DNA from: Stomoxys calcitrans
Taxonomy: Eukaryota; Arthropoda; Insecta; Diptera; Muscidae
Length of the DNA stretch: 64,000 nucleotides
Assembly: GCF_963082655.1 (NCBI RefSeq)
Contig: NC_081552.1
Coordinates: 1,488,001 to 1,552,000, forward strand
Direction: 5' to 3'
The translations under genes were made by a program, and so were the position numbers. Of this stretch, positions 10,947-21,575 are shown piece after piece. The notes below the pieces were generated by a model. The model had not been told where the DNA came from. It did not search any database and worked only from the letters and a program-made list of their open reading frames with translations. Numbering within the stretch: the first letter of the stretch is position 1; every line of letters begins with the position of its first letter.

Positions 10947-11065
10947 TTAGTACATCATGCCCGGGTGGACAGCACCGCCGCGCTGAAAATATACATTGGG
11001 GTTGCTGCTTAACGTTGGCTCCAAAGTTGTATACAAGTTGGTGTCATCGGGTCGTATGAATAAAC
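10947..11065 (-). CDS. Proposed last coding exon of the class C receptor
   Basis: On the minus strand a strong acceptor (CTTTCACACAG) is followed by 2 nt completing a split codon, 38 open codons and a TAA stop. The encoded end of the protein is polar with aromatic residues (DTNLYTTLEPTLSSNPN and a final HPGMMY), and it looks like a structured C-terminal tail motif rather than random translation. Phase 1 on entry matches the donor of the exon at 11212-11442, 146 bp upstream. I link it to the receptor whose first exon is at 48521-50462 on strand, phase and order. No transcript evidence is available, and an unrelated small gene is the alternative. Confidence 0.6.
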
Positions 11066-11211
11066 CTGTGTGAAAGATACAAAGGGGAAACATTAAAATG
11101 TTGTTGTTGCTGTTGCTTTTCACACTGCAAAGTTGGGAGCTCCAGCGTGCAAGGACAGACGGCGTGATTATGTCGTTTGCAGCCATCGAGTGTCAGATGT
11201 CTCATTCTTAC

Positions 11212-11442
11212 CTGGATATCTAAGGGTTTGTGCTATATGTGCCTGTGTCATGGAGCTCAAAGAGTTGCCCAAGTGTTTCAGTGTTGGCGGAGCCGGCAAT
11301 TGCGTTATACCAGGCGGTGCGAGTGGTGGCGGTGGTGGGGGTTGTGGGTAGAAGCAGAACGGGTGCGTTGTCAAATGTGCTGGAAAATAGTGATACATAC
11401 GGGTATAGCTGGGTGGAGCAGCAGTCACCAATGCAACTCGAT
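11212..11442 (-). CDS. Proposed penultimate coding exon of the class C receptor (proline-rich tail)
   Basis: Read on the minus strand, this frame encodes a proline-rich segment: an AAPPSYTRMYHYFP stretch, then a run of seven prolines, then TQAHIAQTLRYP. It ends exactly at a consensus donor, CCAG then GTAAGAATG. Both ends are phase 1, so the 231-nt exon could be skipped without a frameshift. The acceptor is the weak point: AAAAAAG (start 11442) and ATCGAG (start 11436) are both phase-compatible, but the pyrimidine tract is poor. The frame has a stop at 11465, so the exon cannot start further upstream. The role would be cytoplasmic: a proline-rich, SH3- or WW-binding-like tail (inference). Confidence 0.55.
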
Positions 11443-11505
11443 CTTTTTTGTGGGGATTGGGTGTTTATTTGTTTGTTTTTTGAAAAATATTTATATATCA
11501 TGGGT

Positions 11506-11527
11506 GTGTGTGTGTGTGCGTGTGTGC
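11506..11527. repeat. GT microsatellite
   Basis: Imperfect (GT)n run just upstream, in transcript sense, of the proposed penultimate exon. It is an AC repeat on the transcript strand. Confidence 0.8.
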
Positions 11528-12170
11528 AAAAGTGTGTTGGTATATACATGAACATTGCAATTGGCATGCATTATCGGGAAGGCATTCGCAATTCGCAAAC
11601 AAAATGCATTTATTCACAATGGTGGATGTAGTGGTGGTGGTGGGGGCCAATGTTGTTCAATTTTTTCCATTTTGATGTTTTCGATGACGTTAATTACATT
11701 CAAAACCCATGCAGTGTCCAGAAAGGCCCCCAAGTGGATGTAGCATTGTTTGTAATGTTGTTGCATACGATGGTAATTTAAGTTCATATTATGATTATGT
11801 GAAGTGCAGTGATGAGGGTGCATACAAATATATTGGCAAAAACAAAAAAAAAGAACAAAAATAGTAATAAAACAAAAAGAAAATGACAGAAATTGTTATT
11901 AATAAAAAAATTATAACTAAAAAAAAAATAACAATAAAGTCCAATCAAAACAGTGAACGAATTGTCCTGATTAAATGATTAAAATAAGATGTTCATAACC
12001 GTTGTATCAGTTCCATCAATCATTTCCATATAAAAAAAAAATTATTTTGCTTTTGCCTGTTGTACCAAAAATTTTCATTTAAAAGACACTCCGCAGTACC
12101 AACAAAGTGCTAGCGGATACCGGACAAAATTTCAATTTCAGTTAGTCAAGCACCAGCCTCACATTTCACT
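11528..12170. other. Intronic AT-rich stretch
   Basis: Includes a GGTGGTGG simple patch at 11630-11645 and long A-rich runs at 11830-11940. No gene or element recognised. Confidence 0.4.
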
Positions 12171-12171
12171 A

Positions 12172-12335
12172 AAGGTTAGGTTAGGTTAAAAAGAGGGTGC
12201 AGATATCAATCCGCCCCATGACACTACAAAAAAATACGAAAAAACTAGCCTCGAAAAATAAAATCTGAGTTAGGAATTCCGTGCTTCTTACAAAATCCTA
12301 AATTGTTTGTCACTGAGGGACCTGCAAACCCTGGT
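12172..12335 (-). mobile_element. 3' end fragment of the 38.6-kb LINE family, reversed
   Basis: Words such as AAAATCTGAGTTAGGAATTCC and TGCTTCTTACAAAATCCT are the reverse complement of the 3' terminal region of the LINE at 38567-41260 (its 41085-41215 part). A GGTTAGGTTAGGTT start and a CCGCCCCATGACACTAC block precede it. It is a 5'-truncated insertion, as is usual for LINEs. Confidence 0.6.
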
Positions 12336-12432
12336 GCGATTCCCCCGGTTGGTCATTTTGTTTTTTTAATTTTAAGTGGTTTCTACACATTTTTTAAATT
12401 TAATTAAATTGAGGAACTTATAACTGTGCAAT

Positions 12433-12536
12433 AATGTTGTTGTTGTTGCAGCTGTATGTTGTACACTGAGGCGGCAGCCCTTTGCCGATGAAGGAATCTA
12501 TCGGGTCAGTACGGTACGTACAACCGGCTGCCATGG
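12433..12536 (+). repeat. Dispersed GC-rich repeat, inverted partner at 13921-14014
   Basis: A GTTGTTGTTGCAGC lead-in is followed by TGTACACTGAGGCGGCAGCC, a CCGATGAAGG word and GTACGTACAACCGGCTGCCAT. The same sequence appears in reverse orientation about 1.4 kb away. The pair looks like two copies of a dispersed element; the class is unclear. Confidence 0.6.
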
Positions 12537-13356
12537 AATTAGTGCAATAATGCTTATTGCTTGAGGCAAAAAATCAGTTTTCTGTGTGTATAACCTTTGT
12601 TGTCTCTTTTCATACTGCGTCCAACCAAAACCCCGAAATGGGAGATAGGAAATTTGCTTACCAAAATATACTGATAGATACAAGAAAAGCTCACTGACTT
12701 ATTTTTAGTAACTCGCAAAACAGATCTGCACACAAAAAAAAAACACAACGTTTGGGACTTTTTACGACAAACAAAATACTTTTATTACGATTTTTTTTAT
12801 TGGAACCGAGTAACGTTTCGCTTCAACATATCAAACGATAGCCATAAGCGTAGCATTATTGAACGTAACTAACTTTGTTTATTGCAAACCCTTTAGCAGC
12901 TTCCCCTACGGTAAAAGGACCTTTCTTTTGTTGTTAAACCAAAAACTTTTTAATTGCGAAAGTTCTTCGATAGCCGCAAACGATTATACGTGTACTGGAC
13001 CAATAGTAATTCCCTTGTGTTTCTCCTACTAGAGAGAATGAGTGAGTATTTGAGCATATAGACCAGAGGTTGCCAAAAATACTCACGCACATAACACAAA
13101 CGGCTGCCAGGTACAAGAATTTCGAAGGCGCATACATTGTTTGGTAATATTAACGGGATAAAAAAATATCCATCCCAAAGTACGTATTTCAATGTGTGAA
13201 AACAACAACGCTCATAAGTAATTTTGGAGTTGTGCGAAGATGGAAGGATTTTAATATACATGTGTATTGTACGTATAACATAGAAGCAAATTCAAATAAA
13301 CTCTGAAAGAGTTTGAAATTGTACCAACTGAGAGCTGTTTATACTTAACTAAATTT
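12537..13356. other. Unassigned intronic DNA
   Basis: AT-rich. No repeats shared with the rest of the window were noticed and no convincing open frame was found. Confidence 0.4.
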
Positions 13357-13585
13357 CCCGTGAACATTCCATTAGGGAACAGGGGATACTTCTGTTATAT
13401 CAATGAGTGCAGTCCGATTTAAGTTTAAGCTCAATGATAAAGGGCCTCCCTTGGTAGAGAAGTTTTAACATGGCAGGATACCACACAAACCAGCATTAGT
13501 TAAGAGTTAACCACCCTTGAATATTTTTCTGATGTTCACGCCGAGATTTGCACATAGGCGGACGTGCTAACCTCTGCTTATAATT
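13357..13585 (-). mobile_element. tRNA-derived SINE fragment
   Basis: On the minus strand it carries the 3' body words AGTTTAAGCTC (reversed), TGCACTCATTGA and AATGTTCACGGG, and at its head a degraded GCAGAGGTTAGCACGTCCGCC block. The B box region is damaged and there is an internal deletion. Confidence 0.6.
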
Positions 13586-13920
13586 GTGAAAATTTTGAGT
13601 TTGAATTTTAGTACAACATTAAATTGAACTTGGTATCCTTTTCAATATGCACAATCTATTTTATATTTAAAAAAATACTATGTATACACATATAAGCATG
13701 ACATATAAAAAAATAACAATTTATAAATAAAGAACAACTAGTTGAAACCCCGAATAACAACACAAATTTTGATTGCTGAAAAATAAAAATTTTGGGAGGA
13801 ACAATTCGAATTGTATAATTTTGTTGCGAAATAAACTTCAATAGTGAAGGACCCGATGGTCATTATAATGGTCTTTCTCGGTACCCCTGACCAGACTGCT
13901 GCAACCACAACCATCAATCC
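13586..13920. other. Unassigned intronic AT-rich DNA
   Basis: No recognisable feature. Confidence 0.4.
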
Positions 13921-14014
13921 CAATGGCAGCCGGTGGTACGTACCGGAATGACCCGATGGAGACCTTCATCGGCACGGACTGCCGCCTCAATGTACAACAC
14001 ACTACTACAACAAT
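13921..14014 (-). repeat. Dispersed GC-rich repeat, inverted partner of 12433-12536
   Basis: Reverse-complement copy (ATGGCAGCCGGTGGTACGTA at its left edge, then GACTGCCGCCTCA and GTACAACACACTAC) that directly abuts a Tc1-like transposase fragment. Confidence 0.6.
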
Positions 14015-14265
14015 TGGTACATTTGTAACACTTGGAAAGTTACAACAATGCTTTGTACCAACTAAAATGAATGCGGATCTGTATAAGGACCGACTAAACT
14101 TGTATGGACTTTTCTATAAACGTTGAACGGTTGAAAAAGGCTTATTTTAGATCAAGAAACGTACATTTACTATATCGGCGAGCCATGAATCCGGATTGGA
14201 ATCCCATTGAAGATCTCTAGGGCATGGTATCTGAGAAGGCACAGATAAATATTTTCTATCCCGAG
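14015..14265 (+). pseudogene. Tc1-like transposase C-terminal fragment
   Basis: An open stretch reads TKMNADLYKDRL, the usual block between the second and third catalytic acidic residues of Tc1 transposases. After a deletion, the frame MNPDWNPIEDL with a stop in place of Trp reproduces the NPIENLW catalytic C-terminal block. Tc1/mariner enzymes are cut-and-paste DDE/D nucleases. This copy lacks the N-terminal DNA-binding part, has an in-frame stop and a large deletion, and is dead. Confidence 0.65.
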
Positions 14266-14267
14266 TA

Positions 14268-14530
14268 AAAAAATGATATGGTCAGATCCAAATATATCTG
14301 GGAAAAGATAAAGTGGGATCTAATTAGATCCAAATGGATCTGTCAGTTCCAATTATATACAATTATATCTGATGCTATATATAACTACATCTTGTAGTAG
14401 ACATAAATGGTTATGGGACCAGATATAATTGTATCTGCTTTATATAGTTATATCCAAAGAGATGTGCTATAAATATCTATATCTGACCTTCGATATAATT
14501 ATATCTTGGGCTAGATGTATGTATATCCTT
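14268..14530. repeat. Cluster of degenerate palindromic AGATATAATTATATCT-type words
   Basis: Words like CAATTATATCTGAT, AGATATAATTGTATCTG, ATATAGTTATATCC and CGATATAATTATATC recur at 20-40 bp spacing, each being self-complementary or nearly so. The left part uses GGATCTAATTAGATCC, another near-palindrome. No coding. Confidence 0.6.
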
Positions 14531-14990
14531 GTGCTTCAAATAACTGATTTTTGTTCTTTCAGTGTTTAAACATAGAAATGCTTTGATTTTATTTTAAATT
14601 ATATAGCAAATACTATAGTGACATTAGTAATCCTAAAATATTAGGCATTTAACTAACAAAGTTTACAATTCTCAACACGTGAGATATTTTGTCATTTTTT
14701 AAAATTTGATCAATATGTGATTGTTGGTGTTATCAATTGGTAATATGTGATATATGGGAGTTTTATTTTCTAAGTGTACTATGGTTACAGAATATAAAAT
14801 ATTAAAAATGCTTTTAATTATATCTGCACATTTCGCCAATTTGAGGCTGTTCATTGTTTTTCGTCCAAAGTTTTTCTTTCCCATCGACAATTGAGATGTT
14901 GCCATAAAGGACCCCAGCGTCTGGCGTTTCACTCACTGTTTCAAATGTCATCGAAGTCGAATGAAAACTACTTCTTTAATGGACTCAATA
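14531..14990. other. Unassigned intronic DNA
   Basis: AT-rich; no element or exon signature. Confidence 0.4.
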
Positions 14991-15074
14991 TTCTATTTCG
15001 GGTGATCGGTCTTTATGGTAGCTATATCCAATGGTCCGATCTGGACAACATTCAACAAGAAGGAAATAAGATAA
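14990..15074 (-). mobile_element. Short family A fragment
   Basis: GATCGGTCTTTATGGTAGCTATATCC plus TGGTCCGATCTGGAC are module words of family A in reverse orientation. They directly abut another reversed copy beginning at 15075. Confidence 0.5.
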
Positions 15075-15735
15075 ACAAGTAAAAAGGCCTTAAGTTCGGC
15101 CGGGCCGACCAAATACTAATGAGTACAAGTCATTGTTCTATTGTATATAACAAAATATTGGTCTTTTTAGTAGCTATATCTGAAAATAAACCGATCTGAA
15201 CCATATACGACACGGATGTCGAAGAGCATAACATAAGTCACTGTGTCAAATTTCAGTGAAATCGGTTTATAAATGCGCGTTTTATGGGGCCAAGACTTTA
15301 AATCGATATATCGGTCTACATGGCAGCTATATGCAAATCTGAACCGATTTGGACCAAGTTGCAGAAAAATGTCTGAGAGCCTAACACAACGCACTGTCGC
15401 AAATTTCGGAGAAATCGGACAATAAATGCGCCTTTTAAGGGCCCAAAACCTTAAATCGAGAAATCGGTTTATATGGCAACTATATTCAAATCTGGACCGA
15501 TCTGGGCCAAATTGAAGCATGACGTCGAAGAGCCTAACACAACTCACTGTCCCAAATCTCAGTGACATCGGGCAATGAATGCGCCTTTTATGGCCCCAAA
15601 ACCTAAAACCGAAAGATCGGTCTATATCCAAATCTGAACCGATCTGTGCCATATTGCAGAAATATGTCAAGGGGCCTAACTTAACTCACTGTCCCAAATG
15701 TAAATTGCAGCAGGTCATGTAAATTTGTAACACTT
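15075..15735 (-). mobile_element. Family A modular element, reversed copy with CCGGCCGAA end
   Basis: Starts with AACAAGTAAAAAGGC and GTTCGGCCGGGCCGACC (15094-15110), the inverted version of the family terminal palindrome. Three to four modules of about 150 bp follow, each with CGGTTTATATGGCAACTATA, AAATCTGAACCGATYTG, CTAACACAACTCACTGTC and AATGCGCCTTTTA words. It is the same subfamily as 45309-46375. The far end (GTCCGTCTGTC and head) is missing. Confidence 0.7.
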
Positions 15736-17090
15736 CGTGTGCGCTCTATTCTTGTTTTCAAAAAAAAAATATATATATTGAAACTTAAAATCAGTTCAGG
15801 CTCACCCTTCAATTTTGATTTTTATCAAGGGAAACCCTAATAAAAATTGTGCAGAATTTCAAATGTTCCTTTTTTATTGCCGCCCGCTGGTGTGCGTTAC
15901 CGGAGATGATTTATGGATACCACCAGCTACTGTGGTCAGGTAAAAACAAAGAGCCAAAAATTCTTCGAAATATACAAAACTTCATTCTGCTCGTTTTTGG
16001 CCCCAGCAGGCCCCAATGTATAAAACAAACCGCAAGTTCAAGACGATAAATGAAATACAAAACTTTCAAAAGAATGACATTGTAGGCAAACGATTTCATG
16101 TTGTTGCTTAGAGACTATGGTTTTGTGAAATTGATATTCGTAATCCTCCCCTCAATATGAATATTGACAAATGACCAAAGCAGGCCATTCTAAAGTAATT
16201 TGAAAGACATACGCAAATGGTTTGTCTGTTGTTTTCATCACAAAGTTGTATTTGGCAGCAGAACATGTTTAAGGAGCAATTCAAGTTCGCCGAGTACGCG
16301 TTTCCATTTGCTTTTATCTGTTTTCTTCAACACATTGTCTCTGGTAATGTTGAGCTGCTAGCATACGCTTTGTCAGGAGGGACACAGAAGCGATTATTGA
16401 GTATTCTCAGCTTAAACATAGAAATCTTTCATTTATTTGTTTTAAATTGCTAATTTATTTAAACTGCGATAAACCTTATAGGCCAATAAGCTAAATAATT
16501 GATGATTGCAAACCATTGAGATAGGAAATGTGAGTCAAATCTTCTTTGGCGAAACAAAATATAAGACAAACATATAGAACATAGGGTCAAGATTATAAAC
16601 CTACAGTAGACTCCCAGAAATTCGAACTCTCACAATTGTATCTGATGTAAAGGCATTGGAAAGCGTAAATACTGTCACCCAATGGCTCAAAACTTACGAC
16701 TTATTTTCTAAGCATAAGCATATGTCTAATCTATTGAATTTTTAAAACGATATGGTTATGTGTAGTATGCATCAACAAAACAACCAACAAGCAGAAAATA
16801 GGTCTGTTCGCGCATTTTTCCAGTAAAAATTTGCAGGAGCGTAAAAACAGTCTTTATTCTCTTTTGCTATAATTATTTAAATAAAACAGCTGGTTTTGAA
16901 AAAAACATCATCTGTTCGATGCTACATGTTGCTTCTGGGGAAAAACTCCAGCAGAATTTGCAAGCTCTCTTTTATCAAACTCTCAAAATTTTGCTTGCTC
17001 TCACGCTCTCTCTCGCTTTCAGCTGCTGGCAAGTAAATAAAGTACGTGCAAATTTGCAGAAATGTTTGAGCACACGAACACACTTAATGT
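15736..17090. other. Unassigned intronic DNA
   Basis: About 1.35 kb without repeats shared elsewhere in the window. A CTCTCACGCTCTCTCTCGCTT simple patch is at 16997-17018. The short open frames lack splice support. Confidence 0.4.
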
Positions 17091-17445
17091 AAACAAGTAA
17101 GGACGGGCTAAAGTCGGACGAAGCCGACCTTTTGTTACTCTACACAACATTGGATATGCAGGCCGAATTTAAAATTTGTTCAAATTTTATATGTAGAATT
17201 TCGATCAAAATCCGCACATATTGTAGGAGCCATAGAGTAAATCGTTGTGCAATTTTTTGGAAGATCGATTGATAAATGGGTTAGCAAAAGCCTTAAAAGT
17301 GAAAATCGGGGGATGCATATATATGGGAGCGATATCTAAAACTGAACAATATTCTATGAAATTCATCACTCATCAGAAGTGTTGTAAGAGAAACCTTCGA
17401 AAATTGCCAAAATTCTTCGATTACTGTAAAATTGGTTAAAAAAAA
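17091..17445 (+). mobile_element. Family B element, 5' part
   Basis: Begins AAACAAGTAAGGACGGGC then AAGTCGGACGAAGCCGACC, the head of family B. It continues with AATTTTTTGGAAGATCG, AAATCGGGGGATGC and CTATGAAATTCATCA module words, and stops before the GACA microsatellite and tail. Confidence 0.6.
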
Positions 17446-17524
17446 AGATACTTCAATCTTTTTTTTGAAAATTGTGGTCGCTACTAGGTGCAGGAACTGG
17501 TCATCGGCGGTGACATTACGGTTA

Positions 17525-17645
17525 AAGTCAGAGATACATTTTGTACTGTTTGCCAACACACTATTTATAGGCCGATCCTAATCTTTCAAAGCCTCCAAAA
17601 TGTGGTTGTCTTTGCGAATATCTTAGTTTCATAGTGATTGTGTTT
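17525..17645. repeat. Direct repeat, copy 1 (partner 18418-18530)
   Basis: About 115 bp with TTTTGTACTGTTTGCCAACA and AAAATGTGGTTGTCTTTGCG, repeated 890 bp downstream at roughly 90% identity by eye. Confidence 0.75.
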
Positions 17646-18417
17646 TGGCAAATCAGCATTATTATTTTGATGAAATTTTTTTAATTGCATTAATTTTTGC
17701 TCTTAGACTAGTTTTATGATTTCAACAGTTTATTGTTTTTTTCGGTCTATTGATTTTAAATGACTTTTATTTCTATAAAACTATATGTTAAATATTTCAC
17801 CCTCACAAACAAACGTCTGAACTTTAAGAAAGACACAGACAATTGTGCACAAATTCACAGGAATTTGGTACAAAAATACAGACAAAAATGAGAAAGTGAA
17901 TTGTGCGATGACCTCGCGCCAAACCACGAAGACAAAGTTAAGAAAAGATGTCCGGTAAAAATTGTCGTATAGGCTTTTAATTTCCACCATGTCTTTATAA
18001 GTCCTTAAGTTTTCCTAATTTATTGGAGGTAGAATAGCAAAAGGTTGTAAAACTTAAAATCGGAAACACTAAGAGATTTGTACGTTATGGCAGTTGTAAA
18101 CTTTTTTTTTTTTTCTTTTTTTTGCCTACTAATTGATGTCAAATGACCTAGCGGCAAATGTAAGTGTAATATAAAACTTGCTCTCATAGAAAAGAGTCTG
18201 CTGACTAATATTGCTTTAACACATTTCCTTTCAATTAAGGTGGGTACTAAGTTCGTGTTTCATAGTGAAAATTAACATTTTTGGAGATTACTTTTTGTTG
18301 ATCATAGATTTTGTAGCAAAAAGACTTTCTGATTTCATTCACTAGGGCATTCCCATTATTTATGATAGTGTTTTAATAAAAGTGTTATGTAATAAGTGAC
18401 ATTTGGTTAAACTCCCA
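17646..18417. other. Segment between direct repeats
   Basis: AT-rich, without an open frame of note, and containing a T-rich tract at 18104-18124. It could be the body of an element flanked by the two repeats. Confidence 0.35.
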
Positions 18418-18530
18418 GATGAATTTTGTACTGTTTGCCAACACACAATTCATAGGTCGATCCTAATCTTTCAGAGCCTTCAAAATGTGGTTGTCTTTGC
18501 GAATATCATAGTTTCAAAGTGATAGTTTTG
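18418..18530. repeat. Direct repeat, copy 2
   Basis: Second copy of 17525-17645. A SINE starts immediately after it. Confidence 0.75.
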
Positions 18531-18825
18531 AAAGCCACCGCGTGGATTCGAATCCAGGTGAGACCATCAGAAAAAATTTTCAACGGTGATTTTCCCCTCC
18601 TAATGCTGGCAACATTTGTGGGGTACTATGCCATGTAAAAATTCTCTCCAAAGAGGTGTCGCACTCCGGCACGCCGTTCGGACTCGACTAAAGAAAAGGA
18701 GGCCTCTTACCATAGAGCTTAGAACTTGAATCGGACTCCACTCACTGATATGTGAGAAGTTTGCCCCTGTTCCTTAGTGGAATGTTCATGGGCAAAATTT
18801 GCATTTTGCATTTGCTTTAGAGGGA
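18531..18825 (+). mobile_element. tRNA-derived SINE, 5' truncated
   Basis: Retains the B box GGATTCGAATCCAGG but lacks the A box. The body has CCTAATGCTGGCAACATTTG, CCATGTAAAAA, GCACGCCGTTCGGACTCG and CGGACTCCACTCACTGATAT, and ends GGAATGTTCATGGGCAAAAT followed by a degenerate TTTGCATT tail. It is one of the best preserved bodies here. Confidence 0.75.
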
Positions 18826-19497
18826 TGGATTTTTGCTTAGTGTTCCGTATGACATATGCGATTCAGACAGCGGATCTGATTAAATGAAGATTTTTAAATG
18901 ATATTCTCAAAATGCTGATGACTTTGTGCATTATGCAGCTATTCTATTGTAGTTTATATGATTTTCTACATGGACAATTTGTGGGGCCAAATTTAAGAAT
19001 TTGCAATTTTATTTTTAGTTCAGTGCACCTTTGGGCACGTCCCATATAAATCGCATTTATTAGTCCAATTGTAGGCATACAAACAGACAGCCAAATGATT
19101 TTGGTCGAAAACAAAAAAACGAAACCAAGCAACAAGAGAAACAACAACGACAATGACAGCAAATTTAACGCAACATAAAGTGGGTGGACAAGAACAAGAT
19201 CAGAACCTTGTGTTTTTACAGCGAATACAGCACGTGAGGTTGGAAAGCAGCAACAAAGCACGAATAGGCGGACGACGACGAGCGAGTGGAGAACAAACAA
19301 GCAATCTGATGCCAAATTTGGGTACTCCTTCCTTGGGACATGACTTTTAATGTGAACGATGCCGGCCAAACGAAACGAAGCTGGCGTCTAACAGTTGACT
19401 GATGTTTACAAGAAGATTGTCATTGGATTAACATGTTTTTGTGTTTCTCCTTTAACTTTGTCGCCTGCCGTGGTCGTCGTTATTGTGACAGTGCTGA

Positions 19498-19522
19498 CTG
19501 TGTGTGTGTGTGTGTGTGTGTA
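19498..19522. repeat. TG microsatellite
   Basis: About twelve consecutive GT units, visible directly. Confidence 0.9.
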
Positions 19523-19659
19523 TAGCAGTTTCAATGCCGACGAAAGATTTGCCATGTTCCAGCGGAGCGAAGCCATTTAAATGAAATTTCTATGATTTAC
19601 CAAATCCAAAGATAAGCGAGCAAATACAAAACTTAACTAATTGGCCATGCTTTAGGGTC

Positions 19660-19662
19660 ATT

Positions 19663-19693
<31 letters not shown>

Positions 19694-19694
19694 C
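19660..19694. repeat. Hexanucleotide CATCGT microsatellite
   Basis: Five or more consecutive TCATCG units with no interruption. Confidence 0.85.
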
Positions 19695-19785
19695 CAAGTT
19701 GAATGCTGCTCCACGGTTAGATTTTCAATGTACGGCGGCGGGTGGTTGAGACGACACACCAACCACAAATGAATAGAACAAAAAA

Positions 19786-20013
19786 ATGCTTGGAGCACAA
19801 AGCGTGACTGAAGACCCGCTCCAAACCAGCACGGTGAACAGCCTGGAGAAGAAATCTCAACCCAGCAACTCTATACCCGCCATACTACAGTCGCCCTCCC
19901 AATCTATGCTCTACAAAATGTTAAAGCCAACACAAAGAAGAAGTGGTGTAGCCTATGCTGCCGTGAACATTAAACGCGCGTTTGGCAAATTTCAATGCGA
20001 GAAATGGCTGTAA
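19786..20013 (+). CDS. Doubtful 75-codon ORF
   Basis: An ATG in a fly-like AAAAAAATG context opens a frame rich in Ser, Gln, Pro and Thr (for example TEDPLQTSTVNSLEKK), with no domain that I recognise. It stands alone in an intron-like region with no splice partners visible. More likely chance than gene. Listed because its composition is less biased than the usual AT-rich shadow frames. Confidence 0.15.
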   Translation: MLGAQSVTEDPLQTSTVNSLEKKSQPSNSIPAILQSPSQSMLYKMLKPTQRRSGVAYAAVNIKRAFGKFQCEKWL

Positions 20014-20813
20014 TTACATTGACAAGTCCATATTCAAATCGGAGCCACGTTGTTATCGCTCATTGCTTATTTATTTCAACGTGGCCATTCCATACAGACA
20101 CATAGTGTGTATAATGTTCTCAGTGAAGTGTTCTGCATCTCAGCACTTATTTGGCACACCGAAAACCAAGTGGCGGCCCTTGGAAGTTAAAGTTATGCAG
20201 CATGAACATGTTTGTAATTCTATGCCAAAATTTTATTCTCGAGTATGTGAACTTGAGGAATGTTTTCATAGACTTGAAAAACGATTTGTTTGTGTTTGAT
20301 GAACGTTTTTTTTTTTTCCTTTTTGTTTTTGACGTTATCAGATTCATAATTTTTGATGAAAGTCTCGATTTCGGCTCGCAACCACAAAAGTCTCTGTGTC
20401 AAAGTTTCATGTTTCATTAGCTGCACACAGAAAATTGGTACATTGTGGACATGGATCTTTTGCGAAGGATGGACAGTTTAAAAACTTTTCCATGTACTGC
20501 GGAGACAATATTGGATTATATAACTTTATTAATAAAGTATTTTGAACTCAATGAACAGCAACATTTCTAAAAGCATTTCTCTAAGAGTGAAACTTTGGGC
20601 AGCACTCAAAGTTAGTAGGCAATTAAGTTCAAGACTGGGTCTCGCTTGTTTCTTAGTATAAAACGACTTTCGCAGTGGCGAAGCCTAAAACTAACATTAG
20701 AATGTAGTGTTGTTCAAATGTTTTGCACTTAAAATCCATTGAGGCAAGTGCAGGGACCAAACTCGGACACAAAAGTTTGTTGATATCAATAAACAGTTGA
20801 TGGGTATCAACAT

Positions 20814-21575
20814 TTTTATACCTTCCACCATAGGATGGGGGTATACTAATATCGTCATTCCGTTTGTAACACCTCGAAATGTGCGTCTAAGACCCCACAA
20901 AGTATATATATTCTTGAACGTCATGCCATTTTAAGTCGATCTAGCCATGTCCGTCTGTCTGTCAAAAGCACGCTAACTTACGAAGCTGTAAAGCGAGGCC
21001 CTTGAAATTTTGCACAAATACTTCTTATTGGTCAGTTGGTATTGTAAATGGACCAAATCGGTCCATATTTTGATATAGCTGCCATATAAATCGATCTTGG
21101 GTCTTGACTGCATGAACTTCTGGAGGGCGCAATTCATATTTTGAAATTTTGTACGTGGTGTTTTGGCATCACCTTCAACAATTGTGCTAAGTATAGTTGA
21201 AATCGGTTCATAACTGAATTTAGCTGCCATATAAACCGATATCCCGATTAGACTTCTTGAGCTTCTAGATAGCGCAATTCTTATCCGATTTCCTGAAATT
21301 TCCCATATATCGTTTTGGTATGACTTCCAACAATTGTGCCAAGTATGATCTAAATCAGTCTGCAACCTAATATAGCCGCCATATGAACCGATTTCCCGAT
21401 TAGACTTCTTGGGCTTCTGGAGAGCGTAATTCTTATCCAATTTGGTTGAAATTTGGGATATGTGCCAACAACTATGCAAAGTATGGTCTAATCTGATATA
21501 GCTGCCATATAAACCAATCTCCCAATTTGACTTTCTGAGCAACTGGAGGGCGCGATATTTACTCGATTTGTCAGC
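20814..21575 (+). mobile_element. Family A modular element, 3' truncated
   Basis: Starts with the head TTTTATACCTTCCACCATAGG then ATGGGGGTATACTAA, CATTCCGTTTGTAACACCTC and the GTCCGTCTGTCTGTC motif at 20949. Four modules follow. Their CCATATAAA words start at about 21082, 21227, 21379 and 21505, giving spacings of 145, 152 and 126 bp. Each module has GACTTCTTGAGCTTCTAGA, CGCAATTCTTATCCGATTT and TATGACTTCCAACAA. The TTCGGCCCGGCCGAA terminus is absent. Confidence 0.75.

Larger units (their letters stand above)
18826..20813. other. Long single-copy-like intronic stretch
   Basis: No transposon words. Contains the TG and CATCGT microsatellites listed separately and one small open frame at 19786-20013. 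T-rich tract at 20307-20330. Otherwise nothing is supported. Confidence 0.4.

Noticed and set aside
11220..11567. 115-codon minus-strand frame overlapping the proposed penultimate exon
   Set aside because: It reads through the GT microsatellite, ignores the consensus donor at 11211, and its phase does not join the last exon. The other frame does.
15167..15670. 167-codon minus-strand frame (and 20973-21542, 189 codons)
   Set aside because: Both are long only because family A modules happen to lack stops in one frame. The peptides repeat with the DNA modules and match no domain.
17525..18530. LTR retrotransposon flanked by the direct repeats
   Set aside because: No TG..CA ends, primer-binding site or gag/pol words, and the interior is too short and non-coding.
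19153..19350. 65-codon Gln/Arg-rich frame
   Set aside because: Low-complexity translation of CAA/GCA-rich DNA. No signal, domain or splice support.
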